Below, in pieces: positions 48,413-58,052 of a stretch of 64,000 nucleotides of DNA. Numbering within the stretch: position 1 is the first letter of the stretch; every line of letters starts with the position of its first letter. The stretch is from Nitrobacter hamburgensis X14 (GTDB lineage Bacteria; Pseudomonadota; Alphaproteobacteria; Rhizobiales; Xanthobacteraceae), in contig NC_007964.1 of NCBI RefSeq assembly GCF_000013885.1, positions 1,722,001 to 1,786,000 of the forward strand, given 5' to 3'. The notes below the pieces were generated by a model that did not search any database, was not told where the DNA came from, and saw only the letters and a program-made list of their open reading frames with translations. The translations under genes were made by a program, and so were the position numbers.

Positions 48413-49039
48413 ATGAGACTGATTCTTCTCGGGCCGCCGGGGGCGGGAAAAGGAACGCAGGCGCAACGTCTGGTCCATCACCATGGGATCGTCCAGCTCT
48501 CCACCGGCGAAATGCTGCGCGCGGCCGTCGCCGCGGGCACGCCGGTCGGTCTCAAGGCCAAGGACGTCATGGCGAGCGGGGGGCTGGTCCCCGACGACGT
48601 CGTGATCGGCATCATTTCCGACCGGCTGGACCAGTCGGACGCAAAGAACGGATTCATTCTCGACGGCTTTCCGCGCACCGTGCCGCAGGCCGAGGCGCTG
48701 GACCGCCTGCTCAAATCCAAGAACCTCAAGCTCGATGCCGTAGTCGAACTCTGTGTCAACGAGAGCGCGCTGCTACAGCGCGTGGAGAGCCGGGTCGCGG
48801 AAATGACGGCGCGCGGCGAGCAGGTGCGGGCCGACGATACGCCCGAGGTGCTCTCGAAGCGGTTGGCCAGCTATCGCGCGCTGACGGAGCCGCTTATTCA
48901 CTACTATTCGGAGCGCGGCAAGCTGCTGACTGTCGACGGCATGATGCCCATCGAGCAGGTCACACGGGATATCTACCGCGTCCTGGAAGAGGCTATCGGT
49001 GCTTCCGATGTCCAAAGCCGTGGAAAAGGCGCCGGCTAG
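48413..49039 (+). CDS. adk: Adenylate kinase (short-lid type)
   Basis: 208 residues from the ATG at 48413 ([20 protein letters not shown]). It interconverts ATP, AMP and ADP. P-loop GPPGAGKGT at 7-15, AMP-binding TGEMLRAAV and [13 protein letters not shown]. The short lid ([18 protein letters not shown]) lacks the long zinc-type insertion. An in-frame ATG at 48398 is possible; the ribosome-binding site is weak either way. The C terminus ends abruptly at a TAG, after which a Lys/Arg-rich frame continues (49040-49189). An adk gene between secY and rpsM is standard. Confidence 0.96.
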   Translation: MRLILLGPPGAGKGTQAQRLVHHHGIVQLSTGEMLRAAVAAGTPVGLKAKDVMASGGLVPDDVVIGIISDRLDQSDAKNGFILDGFPRTVPQAEALDRLLKSKNLKLDAVVELCVNESALLQRVESRVAEMTARGEQVRADDTPEVLSKRLASYRALTEPLIHYYSERGKLLTVDGMMPIEQVTRDIYRVLEEAIGASDVQSRGKGAG

Positions 49040-49189
49040 AAGAGCATCGGCGGGGAAGGCGGCCGGCGTGCGATCAAAAAGCCCGCCAGGGTCGAGCGTG
49101 CCCGGACGGGGGAACCGGCTAACGAAAGGGAACCGGAAAAGCCGCCAAAAAAGTCACGAAAAAGTGAGCTAAGGCCGCGAATCGGTTGA
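49040..49189 (+). pseudogene. Eroded C-terminal basic extension of adk
   Basis: After the adk TAG the same frame stays open for 49 codons to a TGA at 49187 and is strikingly basic and charged (for example EREPEKPPKKSRKSELRPR). The +1 frame over the same start reads [19 protein letters not shown], like the Ala/Lys-rich tails of adenylate kinases in related bacteria. This suggests an ancestral tail broken by a nonsense change and/or small indels. The rest of the gap to rpsM (49190-49359) shows nothing else. Confidence 0.5.
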
Positions 49190-49359
49190 CGAAACGACGT
49201 TGAATCCTTTAATAAGCGGGCATCCAGTCGGATGGTTTTCAGACGATGCCGGGCCCCAGATGACAGAGGGTCGGGCGTCGTGTTTGTGTTTGAGGATACC
49301 CGCCTGAAATATCGAAGGAATGGCCGGCCCGTCGAGGGCTGGCGGCAGGAGAAAAGTCT

Positions 49360-49728
49360 GTGGCCCGTATTGCCGGCGTGAATATCCCGACCAACAAGCG
49401 CGTCGTCATTGCGCTTCAGTACATCCATGGCATCGGTCAGAAGAATGCCGCGGAGATCATCGACAAGGTCAAGATTCCGGCGGATCGCCGGGTCTCGCAA
49501 CTGTCCGATCAGGAAGTGCTTCAGATTCGCGAAGTCATTGATCGCGACTACCTCGTCGAAGGCGATCTTCGCCGCGAGGTCGGCATCAACATCAAGCGCC
49601 TGATGGATCTGGGCTGTTATCGCGGCCTGCGTCATCGCCGCGGATTGCCGGTACGCGGCCAGCGCACGCACACCAACGCGCGCACCCGCAAGGGGCCGGC
49701 CAAGTCGATCGCCGGCAAGAAAAAGTAA
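49360..49728 (+). CDS. rpsM: Small-subunit ribosomal protein S13
   Basis: 122 residues from the GTG at 49360 ([20 protein letters not shown]), with AGGAG upstream. 30S head protein touching P-site tRNA and the 50S bridge; the C-terminal [20 protein letters not shown] is canonical. First gene of the alpha-operon part. Confidence 0.97.
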   Translation: MARIAGVNIPTNKRVVIALQYIHGIGQKNAAEIIDKVKIPADRRVSQLSDQEVLQIREVIDRDYLVEGDLRREVGINIKRLMDLGCYRGLRHRRGLPVRGQRTHTNARTRKGPAKSIAGKKK

Positions 49729-49731
49729 GAG

Positions 49732-49800
49732 AGCGAATACGGTATGGCGAATAGCGAATAGAACAACTCACTATTCGCCAGTTATCGCTCGCCATTCGCT
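49732..49800. repeat. Dispersed repeat family gamma, copy in rpsM-rpsK gap
   Basis: TGGCGAATAG (49745-49754) and CTATTCGCCA (49771-49780) form a perfect 10-bp stem, flanked by further GCGAATA and GCCATTCGCT units. Same units as the rpoB-rpoC copy at 18325-18408. Confidence 0.75.
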
Positions 49801-49856
49801 CATCAGGTGGAGCCGCTGGCATTACGGCGGCGTTGAGATCACAGGAAAGGCTGACA

Positions 49857-50249
49857 ATGGGTAAGGAAGCTGCGACACGCGTCCGACGTCGCGAACGCAA
49901 GAACATCGCGTCCGGCGTCGCGCATGTGAATTCGTCGTTCAACAACACCACCATCACCATCACCGACGCGCAGGGCAATACGATCGCCTGGTCGTCGGCC
50001 GGAACGATGGGCTTCAAGGGATCGCGCAAGTCGACGCCCTATGCGGCGCAGGTGGCGGCGGAAGACGTTTCCAAGAAGGCGCAGGAACACGGTATGCGCA
50101 CCCTCGAGGTTGAGGTGGCGGGTCCGGGTTCGGGTCGCGAATCGGCGCTGCGCGCGTTGCAGGCCGCGGGCTTCACCGTCACCTCGATCCGCGACGTGAC
50201 GGCGATACCGCATAACGGTTGCCGTCCGCGCAAGCGCCGGCGCGTTTGA
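49857..50249 (+). CDS. rpsK: Small-subunit ribosomal protein S11
   Basis: 130 residues from the ATG at 49857 ([20 protein letters not shown]). Platform protein with [19 protein letters not shown] and a terminal [13 protein letters not shown]; the Asn-Gly here becomes isoaspartate in some species. AGGAAAGG precedes the ATG. Confidence 0.97.
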   Translation: MGKEAATRVRRRERKNIASGVAHVNSSFNNTTITITDAQGNTIAWSSAGTMGFKGSRKSTPYAAQVAAEDVSKKAQEHGMRTLEVEVAGPGSGRESALRALQAAGFTVTSIRDVTAIPHNGCRPRKRRRV

Positions 50250-50343
50250 TATTTTGACCGCGGGCGGTTTGTTGTCCGCGCAGGTTCGAGACCTTTATCG
50301 CGCGGGTTGATCCGCGCACTCCAACGCCAGAGATATTGATGGC

Positions 50344-51375
50344 ATGGGTGACACAGTGACGATCCAGAAAAATTGGCAAGAACTTATTCGGCCGAACAAG
50401 CTGCACGTCGTTCCCGGCAGTGATCCCTCGCGCTTCGCGACCCTGATCGCCGAGCCGCTCGAGCGCGGTTTCGGCCAGACGCTCGGTAATGCGCTGCGCC
50501 GCATCCTGCTGTCGTCGCTACAGGGTGCTGCGGTGCAGTCGGTGCACATCGACGGCGTGCTACACGAGTTCTCCTCGATCGCGGGCGTTCGCGAGGACGT
50601 CACCGACATCGTGCTGAACATCAAGGACATCTCGATCAAGATGCAGGGCGAAGGCCCGAAGCGCATGGTCGTGAAGAAGCAGGGCCCCGGCACCGTTACC
50701 GCAGGCGACATCCAGACGGTCGGCGATATCGTGGTGCTCAATCCCGACCTTCCGATCTGTACCCTCGACGACGGCGCCGAGATTCGCATGGAGTTCACCG
50801 TTGCCTCCGGCAAGGGCTACGTCGCCGCCGAGCGCAACCGGCCCGAGGACGCGCCGATCGGACTGATCCCTGTCGACAGCCTGTATTCGCCCGTGCGTAA
50901 GGTATCCTACAAGGTCGAGAACACCCGCGAGGGCCAGATTCTCGACTACGACAAGCTGACGATGATGATCGAGACCAACGGCGGCGTGACGCCGGAGGAC
51001 GCCGTGGCCTTCGCCGCGCGCATCCTGCAGGATCAGCTCAACGTCTTCGTCAACTTCGAGGAGCCGCGCAAGGAAGTCGCCACCGAGATCATCCCGGATC
51101 TGGCGTTCAACCCGGGATTCCTCAAGAAAGTGGACGAACTGGAACTGTCGGTGCGCTCCGCAAACTGCCTGAAGAACGACAACATCGTCTACATCGGCGA
51201 CCTGGTGCAGAAATCGGAAGCGGAGATGCTGCGCACGCCGAACTTCGGCCGCAAGTCGCTAAACGAAATCAAGGAAGTGCTGGCCCAGATGGGTCTGCAT
51301 CTCGGCATGGAAGTGCCCGGCTGGCCGCCGGAGAATATCGACGAACTGGCCAAGCGCTTCGAGGATCATTACTGA
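50344..51375 (+). CDS. rpoA: RNA polymerase alpha subunit
   Basis: 343 residues, normal for alphaproteobacteria. The N-terminal assembly domain ([20 protein letters not shown]) and the C-terminal UP-element/activator-binding domain (about 255-330, [20 protein letters not shown]) are intact. Start [20 protein letters not shown] is typical. The alpha dimer scaffolds RpoB and RpoC. Confidence 0.99.
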
Positions 51376-51380
51376 GTTTC

Positions 51381-51485
51381 TGTCATTCCGGGGCGCGCCG
51401 ACGGCTCGAACCCGGAAGCCAGAGGTTGAAATCGGGCCTTGTTGCTGGATTTCGGATCGCTGCTCTCGCAGCGTCCGGGATGACA
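51381..51485. repeat. Dispersed repeat family epsilon (rpoA-rplQ gap)
   Basis: Outer arms TGTCATTCCGGG and TCCGGGATGACA, an inner CGCTGCTCTCGCAGCG hairpin, and a middle with AACCCGGAAGCC and CTGGATTTC. It starts 5 bp after the rpoA stop and occupies half of the 199-bp gap. Repeats of this form are, to my knowledge, widespread in Bradyrhizobium-type genomes. Confidence 0.68.
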
Positions 51486-51574
51486 GAAACCGGGTCCATC
51501 GGGGCGAACGCAGGCAGCCCACCTGAGCAGCGTGTCCGACAAGCGGTCGCGACCGAACAAGACAGGACTACACC

Positions 51575-51991
51575 ATGCGTCACGGCAAGGTTCACCGGAA
51601 GCTCAACCGCACCGCGGAGCATCGCAAGGCGATGTTCGCCAACATGGCGGCGTCGCTCATCAAGCACGAGCAGATCGTCACCACGCTGCCGAAGGCGAAG
51701 GAACTGCGTCCGATCGTCGAAAAACTCGTGACGCTCGGCAAGAAGGGCGGTCTCGACAAGCGCCGTCAGGCGATCAGCGAGATGCGCGATATCGATCAGG
51801 TGAAGAAGCTGTTTGCCGTGCTGGCGCCCCGCTACAAGGACCGACAGGGCGGCTACACTCGCATCATCAAGGCCGGCTTCCGCTATGGCGACAACGCGCC
51901 GATGGCGGTGATCGAGTTCGTCGACCGCGACGTCGATGCCAAGGGCCAGGATTCCGGTCCGGTACAGGAGAAGGCCACCGAGGCCGCCTGA
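51575..51991 (+). CDS. rplQ: Large-subunit ribosomal protein L17
   Basis: 138 residues, normal length. [20 protein letters not shown] is canonical. Exit-tunnel-side protein that ends the alpha operon. AGGA precedes the ATG; a terminator follows after 28 bp. Confidence 0.97.
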   Translation: MRHGKVHRKLNRTAEHRKAMFANMAASLIKHEQIVTTLPKAKELRPIVEKLVTLGKKGGLDKRRQAISEMRDIDQVKKLFAVLAPRYKDRQGGYTRIIKAGFRYGDNAPMAVIEFVDRDVDAKGQDSGPVQEKATEAA

Positions 51992-52019
51992 GACCTTGCG
52001 ATATTCGGGACATTAGAAG

Positions 52020-52044
52020 CGGCGCTCTCCGAGTGCCGTTTTTT
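52020..52044 (+). terminator. Rho-independent terminator after rplQ
   Basis: CGGCGCTC (52020-52027) pairs with GAGTGCCG (52031-52038, one G-U) around a 3-nt loop, followed by TTTTTT. It ends the ribosomal superoperon. Confidence 0.85.
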
Positions 52045-52114
52045 GTTGCACGTCTGTAGTGCGCTGCGGGCAATTGCGAAGCCGCCCGGTGGTGACGATA
52101 TCTCCGTGATTGTA

Positions 52115-52213
52115 GCGTTTTCGAGCGAAGTGGGTACCGGTTCGCGTCAAGAAAACGCGTCAAAACAAAAAGCTAGGGCCCGGCTTTGATTCCGTCAGAA
52201 CGGAAAGCGCTCT
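52115..52213 (+). repeat. Dispersed repeat family alpha, copy 7
   Basis: Short core 52115-52158 with outer arms GCGTTTTC/GAAAACGC, inner arms GCGAA/TTCGC and loop GTGGGTACCGG. A degraded second hairpin (CCCGGCTTTGATTCCGTCAG) follows. It ends 18 bp before the ATG of the frameshifted SDR gene. Confidence 0.82.
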
Positions 52214-52230
52214 GGACAACGGAGACCATC

Positions 52231-53015
52231 ATGAACATCGATCTTTCCGGCAAAACGGCACTCGTCACCGGGTCGACATCCGGTATTGGCCACGCCATCG
52301 CCAAGGGGTTTGCGGAGGCGGGGGCGGATGTTCTGGTCAACGGCCGAACCCAATCGAGGGTGGCGATGCCATCGCGAAACTGTCGTCAGCGGGCAAAGTG
52401 CGCGGTATTGCGGCGGACGTTTCGACGGTCGAGGGTTGCAAGGTGCTGCTGGCGGCGGTACCGGACGTCGACATTCTCGTCAACAACACCGGCATTTTCG
52501 AACCAAAGGATTTTTTTGATATTCCCGACGAGGATTGGACCCGGTTCTTCAACGTCAATGTCATGTCCGGAATCCGTCTGTCGCGCGGCTACATGCCCGG
52601 CATGCTCAAGCGTGACTGGGGCCGTATCGTCTTCATTGCCTCGGAATCGGCGTTGATGATTCCGAAGGAGATGATCCATTACGGCATGACCAAGACAGCG
52701 CAACTTGCGATCTCGCGAGGGCTCGCCGAATTGACGCGCGGGACCGCCGTTACGGTCAACGCCGTTATGCCGGGGCCGACCATGTCGGAGGGCGTCAAGA
52801 CGTTTGTGCAGGACCTCGCCAAACAGAACGGCCAGTCGGTCGACACCGCCGCGGCGAATTTCATCAGGGAGCATCGGCCGACATCACTGATCCAGCGGTT
52901 CGCCAGCGTCGACGAGATCGCCAACATGGTCGTCTATGTCGCATCGAAGCAGGCGTCGGCAACGAACGGCGCCGCACTGCGCGCGGAGGGCGGTTTGGTT
53001 CCAACCATTGCGTAG
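52231..53015 (+). pseudogene. Short-chain dehydrogenase/reductase gene with a frameshift
   Basis: The first part (MNIDLSGKTALVTGSTSGIG, the NAD(P)-binding TGxxxGxG) reads in one frame up to about 52357. The rest (GGDAIAKLSSAGKVRGIAAD, then NNTGIF and the catalytic YGMTK) continues in another frame from about 52359 to the stop at 53015. Together they make one full-length SDR of about 260 residues with Ser (IASESA), Tyr and Lys all present. One indel near CAATCGAGGGTGGCGAT splits it: either recent inactivation or a sequencing error. Substrate unknown; it stands alone between a repeat and the protease gene. Confidence 0.75.
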
Positions 53016-53220
53016 CGCATTTCCGCCATTCTGCATGCTGCGTTGGAGTATCGTCTGCGGTTTTGCCGATCCGCGAGCTACCAGCCCTCCCATCTTGCCG
53101 CGCGATTTGTGGGATTCCATCAGCGCGTGCGCGCGTCGCCAAAGCACCGCAATCGGAGCAAACCACCTTCTATTGCGCCGCCGGACCGCTTATATTCCGC
53201 CAGTTTTCCGAGAGGCCTTG

Positions 53221-54627
53221 ATGTCCCGAATCAGTGCTTTGCTTGCGGCGGCTCTGTGTGTCGTCGTCGTATCCGGCAGCGTCAACTCTGCAACGGCGCA
53301 GGATCGCCGGGTGCCGGCCTCCCAGGCCGAGCTTCGGTTGTCCTATGCGCCGATCGTGCAGCGGGTGGCGCCGGCCGTGGTCAACGTCTATGCCGCCAAG
53401 GTGATCCAGCACCGCAACCCGCTTCTCGACGACCCGATCTTTCGCCGCTTCTTCGGCGTTCCCGGCCAGCAGCCGGAACAGATGCAGCGTTCGCTCGGCT
53501 CGGGGGTGATGGTCGATCCGTCCGGGCTTGTCGTGACTAACAATCACGTGATCGAGGGCGCCGATCAGGTCAAGGTCGCCTTGTCGGACAAGCGCGAGTT
53601 CGAGGCCGAGATCGTGCTCAAGGACACGCGGACCGATCTCGCGGTCCTGCGGCTGAAGGGTGTGCATGAGAAGTTTCCGACGCTCGATTTTGCCAATTCG
53701 GATGAGTTGCAGGTCGGAGATGTCGTCATCGCGATCGGAAACCCGTTCGGCGTCGGGCAGACGGTGACGCACGGCATCATTTCGGCGCTGGCGCGCACAC
53801 AGGTCGGTATCACCGACTATCAGTTCTTCATCCAGACCGATGCGGCGATCAATCCGGGCAACTCCGGCGGCGCGCTGGTCGATATGACGGGCCATCTTGC
53901 AGGCATCAACACGGCGATCTTCTCGCGCTCGGGAGGATCGCAGGGCATCGGCTTCGCGATTCCGGCCAACATGGTGCGGGTCGTCGTGGCGTCCGCCAAG
54001 AGCGGCGGCAAGGCCGTGAAGCGGCCCTGGCTCGGCGCGCGACTGCAGGCGGTGACGCCGGAAATTGCCGAAACCATCGGCCTCAAGGCGCCCGCCGGCG
54101 CGCTGGTCGCCAGCGTTGCGCCGGGAAGTCCGGCGGAGCGGGCCGGCCTCAAGCTCTCCGATTTGATCCTGTCGATCGACGGACAGCCTGTCGAGGACCC
54201 CAATGCGTTCGACTATCGCTTCGCGACGCGCCCGCTCGGTGGCACGTCGCAAGTGGAAGTTCAACGCAATGGCAGGCTGATGAAACTCGCTGTTCCGCTG
54301 GAGACGGCGCCGGATACAGGTCGAGACGAGATCGTGATTACCGCGCAATCGCCGTTCCAGGGCGCAAAGGTTGCGAACATTTCGCCGGCGCTTGCCGACG
54401 AGCTGCATCTCGATTCCAGCGCCGAAGGCGTCGTGGTGACTGCGCTGACCGATGATGGAATGGCCGCGAATGTCGGCTTCAGGAAAGGCGACATCATCCT
54501 GTCGGTCAACAACAAGAAGATCGTCAAGACGGCCGATCTCGAACGGGCCGTTAGCGAAGCCAGGCGGCTCTGGCGCATCACCCTGATGCGCGGCGGCCAG
54601 CAGATTCAAGTCATGCTCGGCGGATGA
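53221..54627 (+). CDS. DegP/DegQ-type periplasmic serine protease
   Basis: 468 residues from the ATG at 53221, which begins a clean signal peptide (SALLAAALCVVVVSGSVNSA, cleavage near ATAQ). Trypsin-like catalytic triad His109 (TNNHVIEG), Asp139 (TRTDLAVLRL) and Ser215 (GNSGGALVD), followed by two PDZ domains (about 290-370 and 385-465). Envelope protein quality control is the expected role. A frame opening at 52936 adds 95 residues of non-conserved sequence and is rejected. Its stop overlaps the rarA start (ATGA). Confidence 0.92.
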   Translation: MSRISALLAAALCVVVVSGSVNSATAQDRRVPASQAELRLSYAPIVQRVAPAVVNVYAAKVIQHRNPLLDDPIFRRFFGVPGQQPEQMQRSLGSGVMVDPSGLVVTNNHVIEGADQVKVALSDKREFEAEIVLKDTRTDLAVLRLKGVHEKFPTLDFANSDELQVGDVVIAIGNPFGVGQTVTHGIISALARTQVGITDYQFFIQTDAAINPGNSGGALVDMTGHLAGINTAIFSRSGGSQGIGFAIPANMVRVVVASAKSGGKAVKRPWLGARLQAVTPEIAETIGLKAPAGALVASVAPGSPAERAGLKLSDLILSIDGQPVEDPNAFDYRFATRPLGGTSQVEVQRNGRLMKLAVPLETAPDTGRDEIVITAQSPFQGAKVANISPALADELHLDSSAEGVVVTALTDDGMAANVGFRKGDIILSVNNKKIVKTADLERAVSEARRLWRITLMRGGQQIQVMLGG

Positions 54628-55964
54628 ACCCGAAGCGCCGGCGTGAGTCCAAAAGTCTGTTTGCCGCGGCGGGTCTGGAGCGCGATGCGCCACATCCGCT
54701 GCCGGACAGGTTGCGGCCACGGGCGCTGTCCGACGTGGTCGGTCAGGATCACATTCTCGGACCGGACGGCGCGCTGACCCGGATGCTGGAAACCCGCACG
54801 TTCGGCTCGCTCGTCTTCTGGGGGCCGCCGGGGACCGGCAAGACCACTGTGGCGCGGTTGCTGGCGGATGCGACCGCGCTGCACTTCGAGCAACTGTCGG
54901 CGGTGTTCTCCGGCGTCGCCGACCTGAAGAAGGCGTTCGACGCCGCCCGCGCACGCCGCGAGTCGGGGACGGGAACGCTGCTGTTCGTCGACGAGGTGCA
55001 TCGTTTCAACAAGGCGCAACAGGATTCGTTTCTGCCTGTCATGGAGGACGGCACCGTCGTTCTGGTCGGCGCGACCACCGAGAACCCGTCGTTCGAACTC
55101 AACGCGGCGCTGTTGTCGCGGGCGCGCGTGCTGGTGTTCCGTTCGCTCGACGCTGCGGCGATCGAAAAACTGTTCGTCCGCGCCGAACAGGTCGAGGGCA
55201 AGCCGCTGCCGCTCGATACCGAGGCGCGCTCTGTGCTGGTGCGGATGGCCGACGGCGACGGCCGCGCGGCGTTGACGCTGGTCGAGGAAGTCTGGCGGTC
55301 GGCGCGTGAGGGCGAGGTCTTCGACGCTGAACAGTTGCAGGGCGTGCTGCAGCGCCGCGCGCCGATCTACGACAAGTCCGCCGACGGCCACTACAACCTG
55401 ATCTCCGCCTTGCACAAGTCGGTGCGCGGCTCCGATCCGGATGCGGCGCTGTATTATCTGGCGCGGATGTTCCAGGCCGGCGAGGACCCGCTGTTTCTGG
55501 CGCGCCGCGTGGTGCGGATGGCGGTGGAGGATATCGGGCTTGCCGATCCGCAGGCGCTGGCGATCTGCAACGCCGCCAAGGATGCCTACGATTTTCTCGG
55601 CTCGCCGGAGGGTGAATTGGCGATCGCGCAGGCGGTGATCTATCTCGCCACCGCGCCGAAATCCAACGCTGCTTACAAGGCCTTCGGTGCGGCGATGCGC
55701 ACGGCGAAGGAGGCGGGGTCGCTCTTGCCGCCCAAACATATTCTCAACGCGCCGACCAAGCTGATGAAGTCGGAAGGCTACGGCGGAGGCTATCAGTACG
55801 ATCACGATACGCCGGATGGCTTTTCCGGCCAGGACTACTTTCCGGAAGCGCTGGGACGGCGGACGTTCTATGATCCGCCGGATCGCGGCTTCGAGCGCGA
55901 GATCAGGAAGCGGCTGGACTACTGGGCCAAGCTGCGACGAGAGAAGGACGGCGGCAGGGAATGA
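54624..55964 (+). CDS. rarA: Replication-associated recombination protein RarA (MgsA)
   Basis: 446 residues, normal length. AAA+ ATPase related to clamp loaders that acts at stalled forks: Walker A GPPGTGKTT near 67, Walker B LLFVDEVHRF, sensor 1 GATTENPS, and C-terminal tetramerisation motifs (LARRVVRMAVEDIGLADPQA). Overlaps both neighbours by 4 bp, so degP-like, rarA and the TPR gene are translationally coupled. Confidence 0.94.
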   Translation: MNPKRRRESKSLFAAAGLERDAPHPLPDRLRPRALSDVVGQDHILGPDGALTRMLETRTFGSLVFWGPPGTGKTTVARLLADATALHFEQLSAVFSGVADLKKAFDAARARRESGTGTLLFVDEVHRFNKAQQDSFLPVMEDGTVVLVGATTENPSFELNAALLSRARVLVFRSLDAAAIEKLFVRAEQVEGKPLPLDTEARSVLVRMADGDGRAALTLVEEVWRSAREGEVFDAEQLQGVLQRRAPIYDKSADGHYNLISALHKSVRGSDPDAALYYLARMFQAGEDPLFLARRVVRMAVEDIGLADPQALAICNAAKDAYDFLGSPEGELAIAQAVIYLATAPKSNAAYKAFGAAMRTAKEAGSLLPPKHILNAPTKLMKSEGYGGGYQYDHDTPDGFSGQDYFPEALGRRTFYDPPDRGFEREIRKRLDYWAKLRREKDGGRE

Positions 55965-56659
55965 TCATGAAGTTCATCCGTATTTGGGTCATCGGCATCG
56001 TCGCTCTCGCGTGCGTGACGCCCTCGCATGCGGAGATGGTCGAGACCGCTCCCGGCGTCAAGGTGATGAAGAAGACATTCTCGGCACCGATTGACGAGCA
56101 GCCGTTCTTCGGATTTGCCGAGAAGACTCCCGAACAGCGCAAGGCCGATGCCGACTTTCTTGCGGCGGCGGATAAGCTTGGCTCGCGCGAGGCGGTTTTC
56201 GATGTAGCCATCGCGCGCGGTTGGACGCATATCGCTCGCGGCAACCTGTCGGAGGCGGCCAAGCGATTCAATCAGGCGTGGCTGCTCGCTCCGGAGCGCA
56301 GCGCGGTCTATCACAGTTTTGCGGTGATCGTCGCGGCGCGCTTCGGCGATCTCGAATACGCCGAAGAGCTGTTCAAGATTGCGCTTCGCCAGCCGAAGCC
56401 GCGGCAAACGCTGAAGGCTGATTATGGACGCCTGTTGCTGAAGACCAAGCGTCCGGCCGAGGCGAAAACCATGCTGGAGGCGGGCGTGCGTGATGCACCG
56501 GAATTCGCGGAAGGGTGGGCCAGTCTCGGGCTTGCGCGGTTGCAGACCGGCGACGCCGCAGGCGCATGTGCGGCCGCGAGCGAGGCCGACAAGCTCAAGC
56601 GCTCGCGCGATGTGATGATCGACCTCTTCATGCTAAAGAGGCAGGCGGCTTGCCAGTAG
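55961..56659 (+). CDS. Secreted tetratricopeptide-repeat protein
   Basis: 232 residues with a signal peptide (IWVIGIVALACVTPSHA) and about three TPR-like helix pairs between residues 80 and 200 (GNLSEAAKRFNQAWLLAPER, YAEELFKIALRQPKP, GWASLGLARLQTGDAAGACA). Probably a periplasmic interaction protein; partner unknown. ATG 55961 overlaps the rarA stop; a second ATG two codons on is an alternative. Confidence 0.8.
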   Translation: MIMKFIRIWVIGIVALACVTPSHAEMVETAPGVKVMKKTFSAPIDEQPFFGFAEKTPEQRKADADFLAAADKLGSREAVFDVAIARGWTHIARGNLSEAAKRFNQAWLLAPERSAVYHSFAVIVAARFGDLEYAEELFKIALRQPKPRQTLKADYGRLLLKTKRPAEAKTMLEAGVRDAPEFAEGWASLGLARLQTGDAAGACAAASEADKLKRSRDVMIDLFMLKRQAACQ

Positions 56660-56751
56660 CGTTCGGGTGGCGGGCGAGCGACGTGATTTCACCGTGACGC
56701 TGCCCGGCTTCTGCGCTACCCACACGGTTTATTCGCGAGCTAGATGAGCAT

Positions 56752-57987
56752 ATGAGCCGCCGCGTCAAAAGACCTCTCGCGAAATCCCGCGGCCCGGGCA
56801 GCGCGCGCCCCAAGGGTGCGAGGGCCAAAGCTGCCCGGCCCAAAGGGACGCGGTCGGCTGGGCGTGGCGTGGCTGAGCGTTTTCAGGGCGAGCGGTGGCA
56901 GGGGGGGCGGCCTGACAAGCCGCCACGCGTAGCGGCGCCTCGCGATTCCGTGCCCGTCATCGAACCGCCGGCCAAACCCGAGCCGGCGCCGCTACCGACG
57001 AAAGTGCAGACCGTCGCCGTGACCGCCGACGAAGCCAACATGCGCGTCGATCGCTTTCTTGAAGCGCGCTTTCCCGGCCTGTCGTTTTCCCATATTCAGC
57101 GCGTCGTCCGCAAAGGCGAGTTGCGCGTGAACGGCAAGCGCGCCGACAGCAAGGATCGCCTGGGCGAAGGCGATAAGGTCCGCATCCCGCCGCTCAAGCT
57201 CGACACGCCGAAGGTCGCGGCGGGCCTGTCCGAGGCCGAGACAAAGATACGCGACGAACTGCAGAAGATGGTGCTGTTCGAGGATGCCGACGTCATGGTG
57301 CTGAACAAACCGGCCGGTCTTGCGGTGCAGGGCGGCTCCGGCCTGTCGCGGCACATAGACGGCATGCTTGAAGTGATGTGCGACGCGAAAGGTCAGCGCC
57401 CGCGCCTCGTGCATCGGCTGGATCGCGAGACGGCCGGCTGCCTGCTGGTGGCCAAGACGCGGTTTGCGGCGACCGCCCTGACAGGGTCGTTCCGCCATCG
57501 CTCGGCGCGCAAGATTTATTGGGCGCTGGTCGCGGGCGTGCCGAAGCCGAAGCAGGGTCGCATCTCGACCTATCTCGCCAAGGAAGAGAGCGAGGAGGAT
57601 TCAATCATGCGGATCGCCGCGCATGGCGACGAAGGCGCGAGCCACGCGGTGACCTACTACGCGGTGGTGGAAACCTCGGCGCAGAAGCTCGCCTGGGTTT
57701 CGCTGAAGCCCGTCACGGGCCGGACCCATCAACTCCGCGCGCATATGGCGCATATCGATCACGCCATCGTCGGCGATCCAAAATACTTCAATAAGGAAAA
57801 CTGGCAATTGCCGGGCGGTCTTCAGAAGCGGCTGCATCTCCTGGCGCGCCGCATCGTGATCCCGCATCCGCGCGGCGGCGTCATCGATGTCACCGCGCCG
57901 CTGCCGCCGCACATGCTGCAATCCTGGAATCTGCTCGGCCTCGAAGCGGACCGGTTTGACCCGATCGAGAACGCGCCGGAGGAGTAA
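56752..57987 (+). CDS. RluC/RluD-type 23S rRNA pseudouridine synthase with long basic N-tail
   Basis: 411 residues. An N-terminal tail of about 80 residues very rich in Lys, Arg, Ala and Pro, then an S4 RNA-binding domain (about 95-155, RVDRFLEARFPGLSFSHIQR) and the catalytic domain with HRLDRETAG (catalytic Asp224). RluC modifies 23S positions 955, 2504 and 2580 in enterics; specificity here is inferred only. The ATG at 56752 starts the basic tail; the next in-frame ATG is inside the S4 domain. Confidence 0.88.
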   Translation: MSRRVKRPLAKSRGPGSARPKGARAKAARPKGTRSAGRGVAERFQGERWQGGRPDKPPRVAAPRDSVPVIEPPAKPEPAPLPTKVQTVAVTADEANMRVDRFLEARFPGLSFSHIQRVVRKGELRVNGKRADSKDRLGEGDKVRIPPLKLDTPKVAAGLSEAETKIRDELQKMVLFEDADVMVLNKPAGLAVQGGSGLSRHIDGMLEVMCDAKGQRPRLVHRLDRETAGCLLVAKTRFAATALTGSFRHRSARKIYWALVAGVPKPKQGRISTYLAKEESEEDSIMRIAAHGDEGASHAVTYYAVVETSAQKLAWVSLKPVTGRTHQLRAHMAHIDHAIVGDPKYFNKENWQLPGGLQKRLHLLARRIVIPHPRGGVIDVTAPLPPHMLQSWNLLGLEADRFDPIENAPEE

Positions 57988-58052
57988 GTCCACGCGGTTG
58001 TGCCGGGGCCGACGTCAGGCCCGATCGCTACCGGGCGAGATGAGAGTATGCC

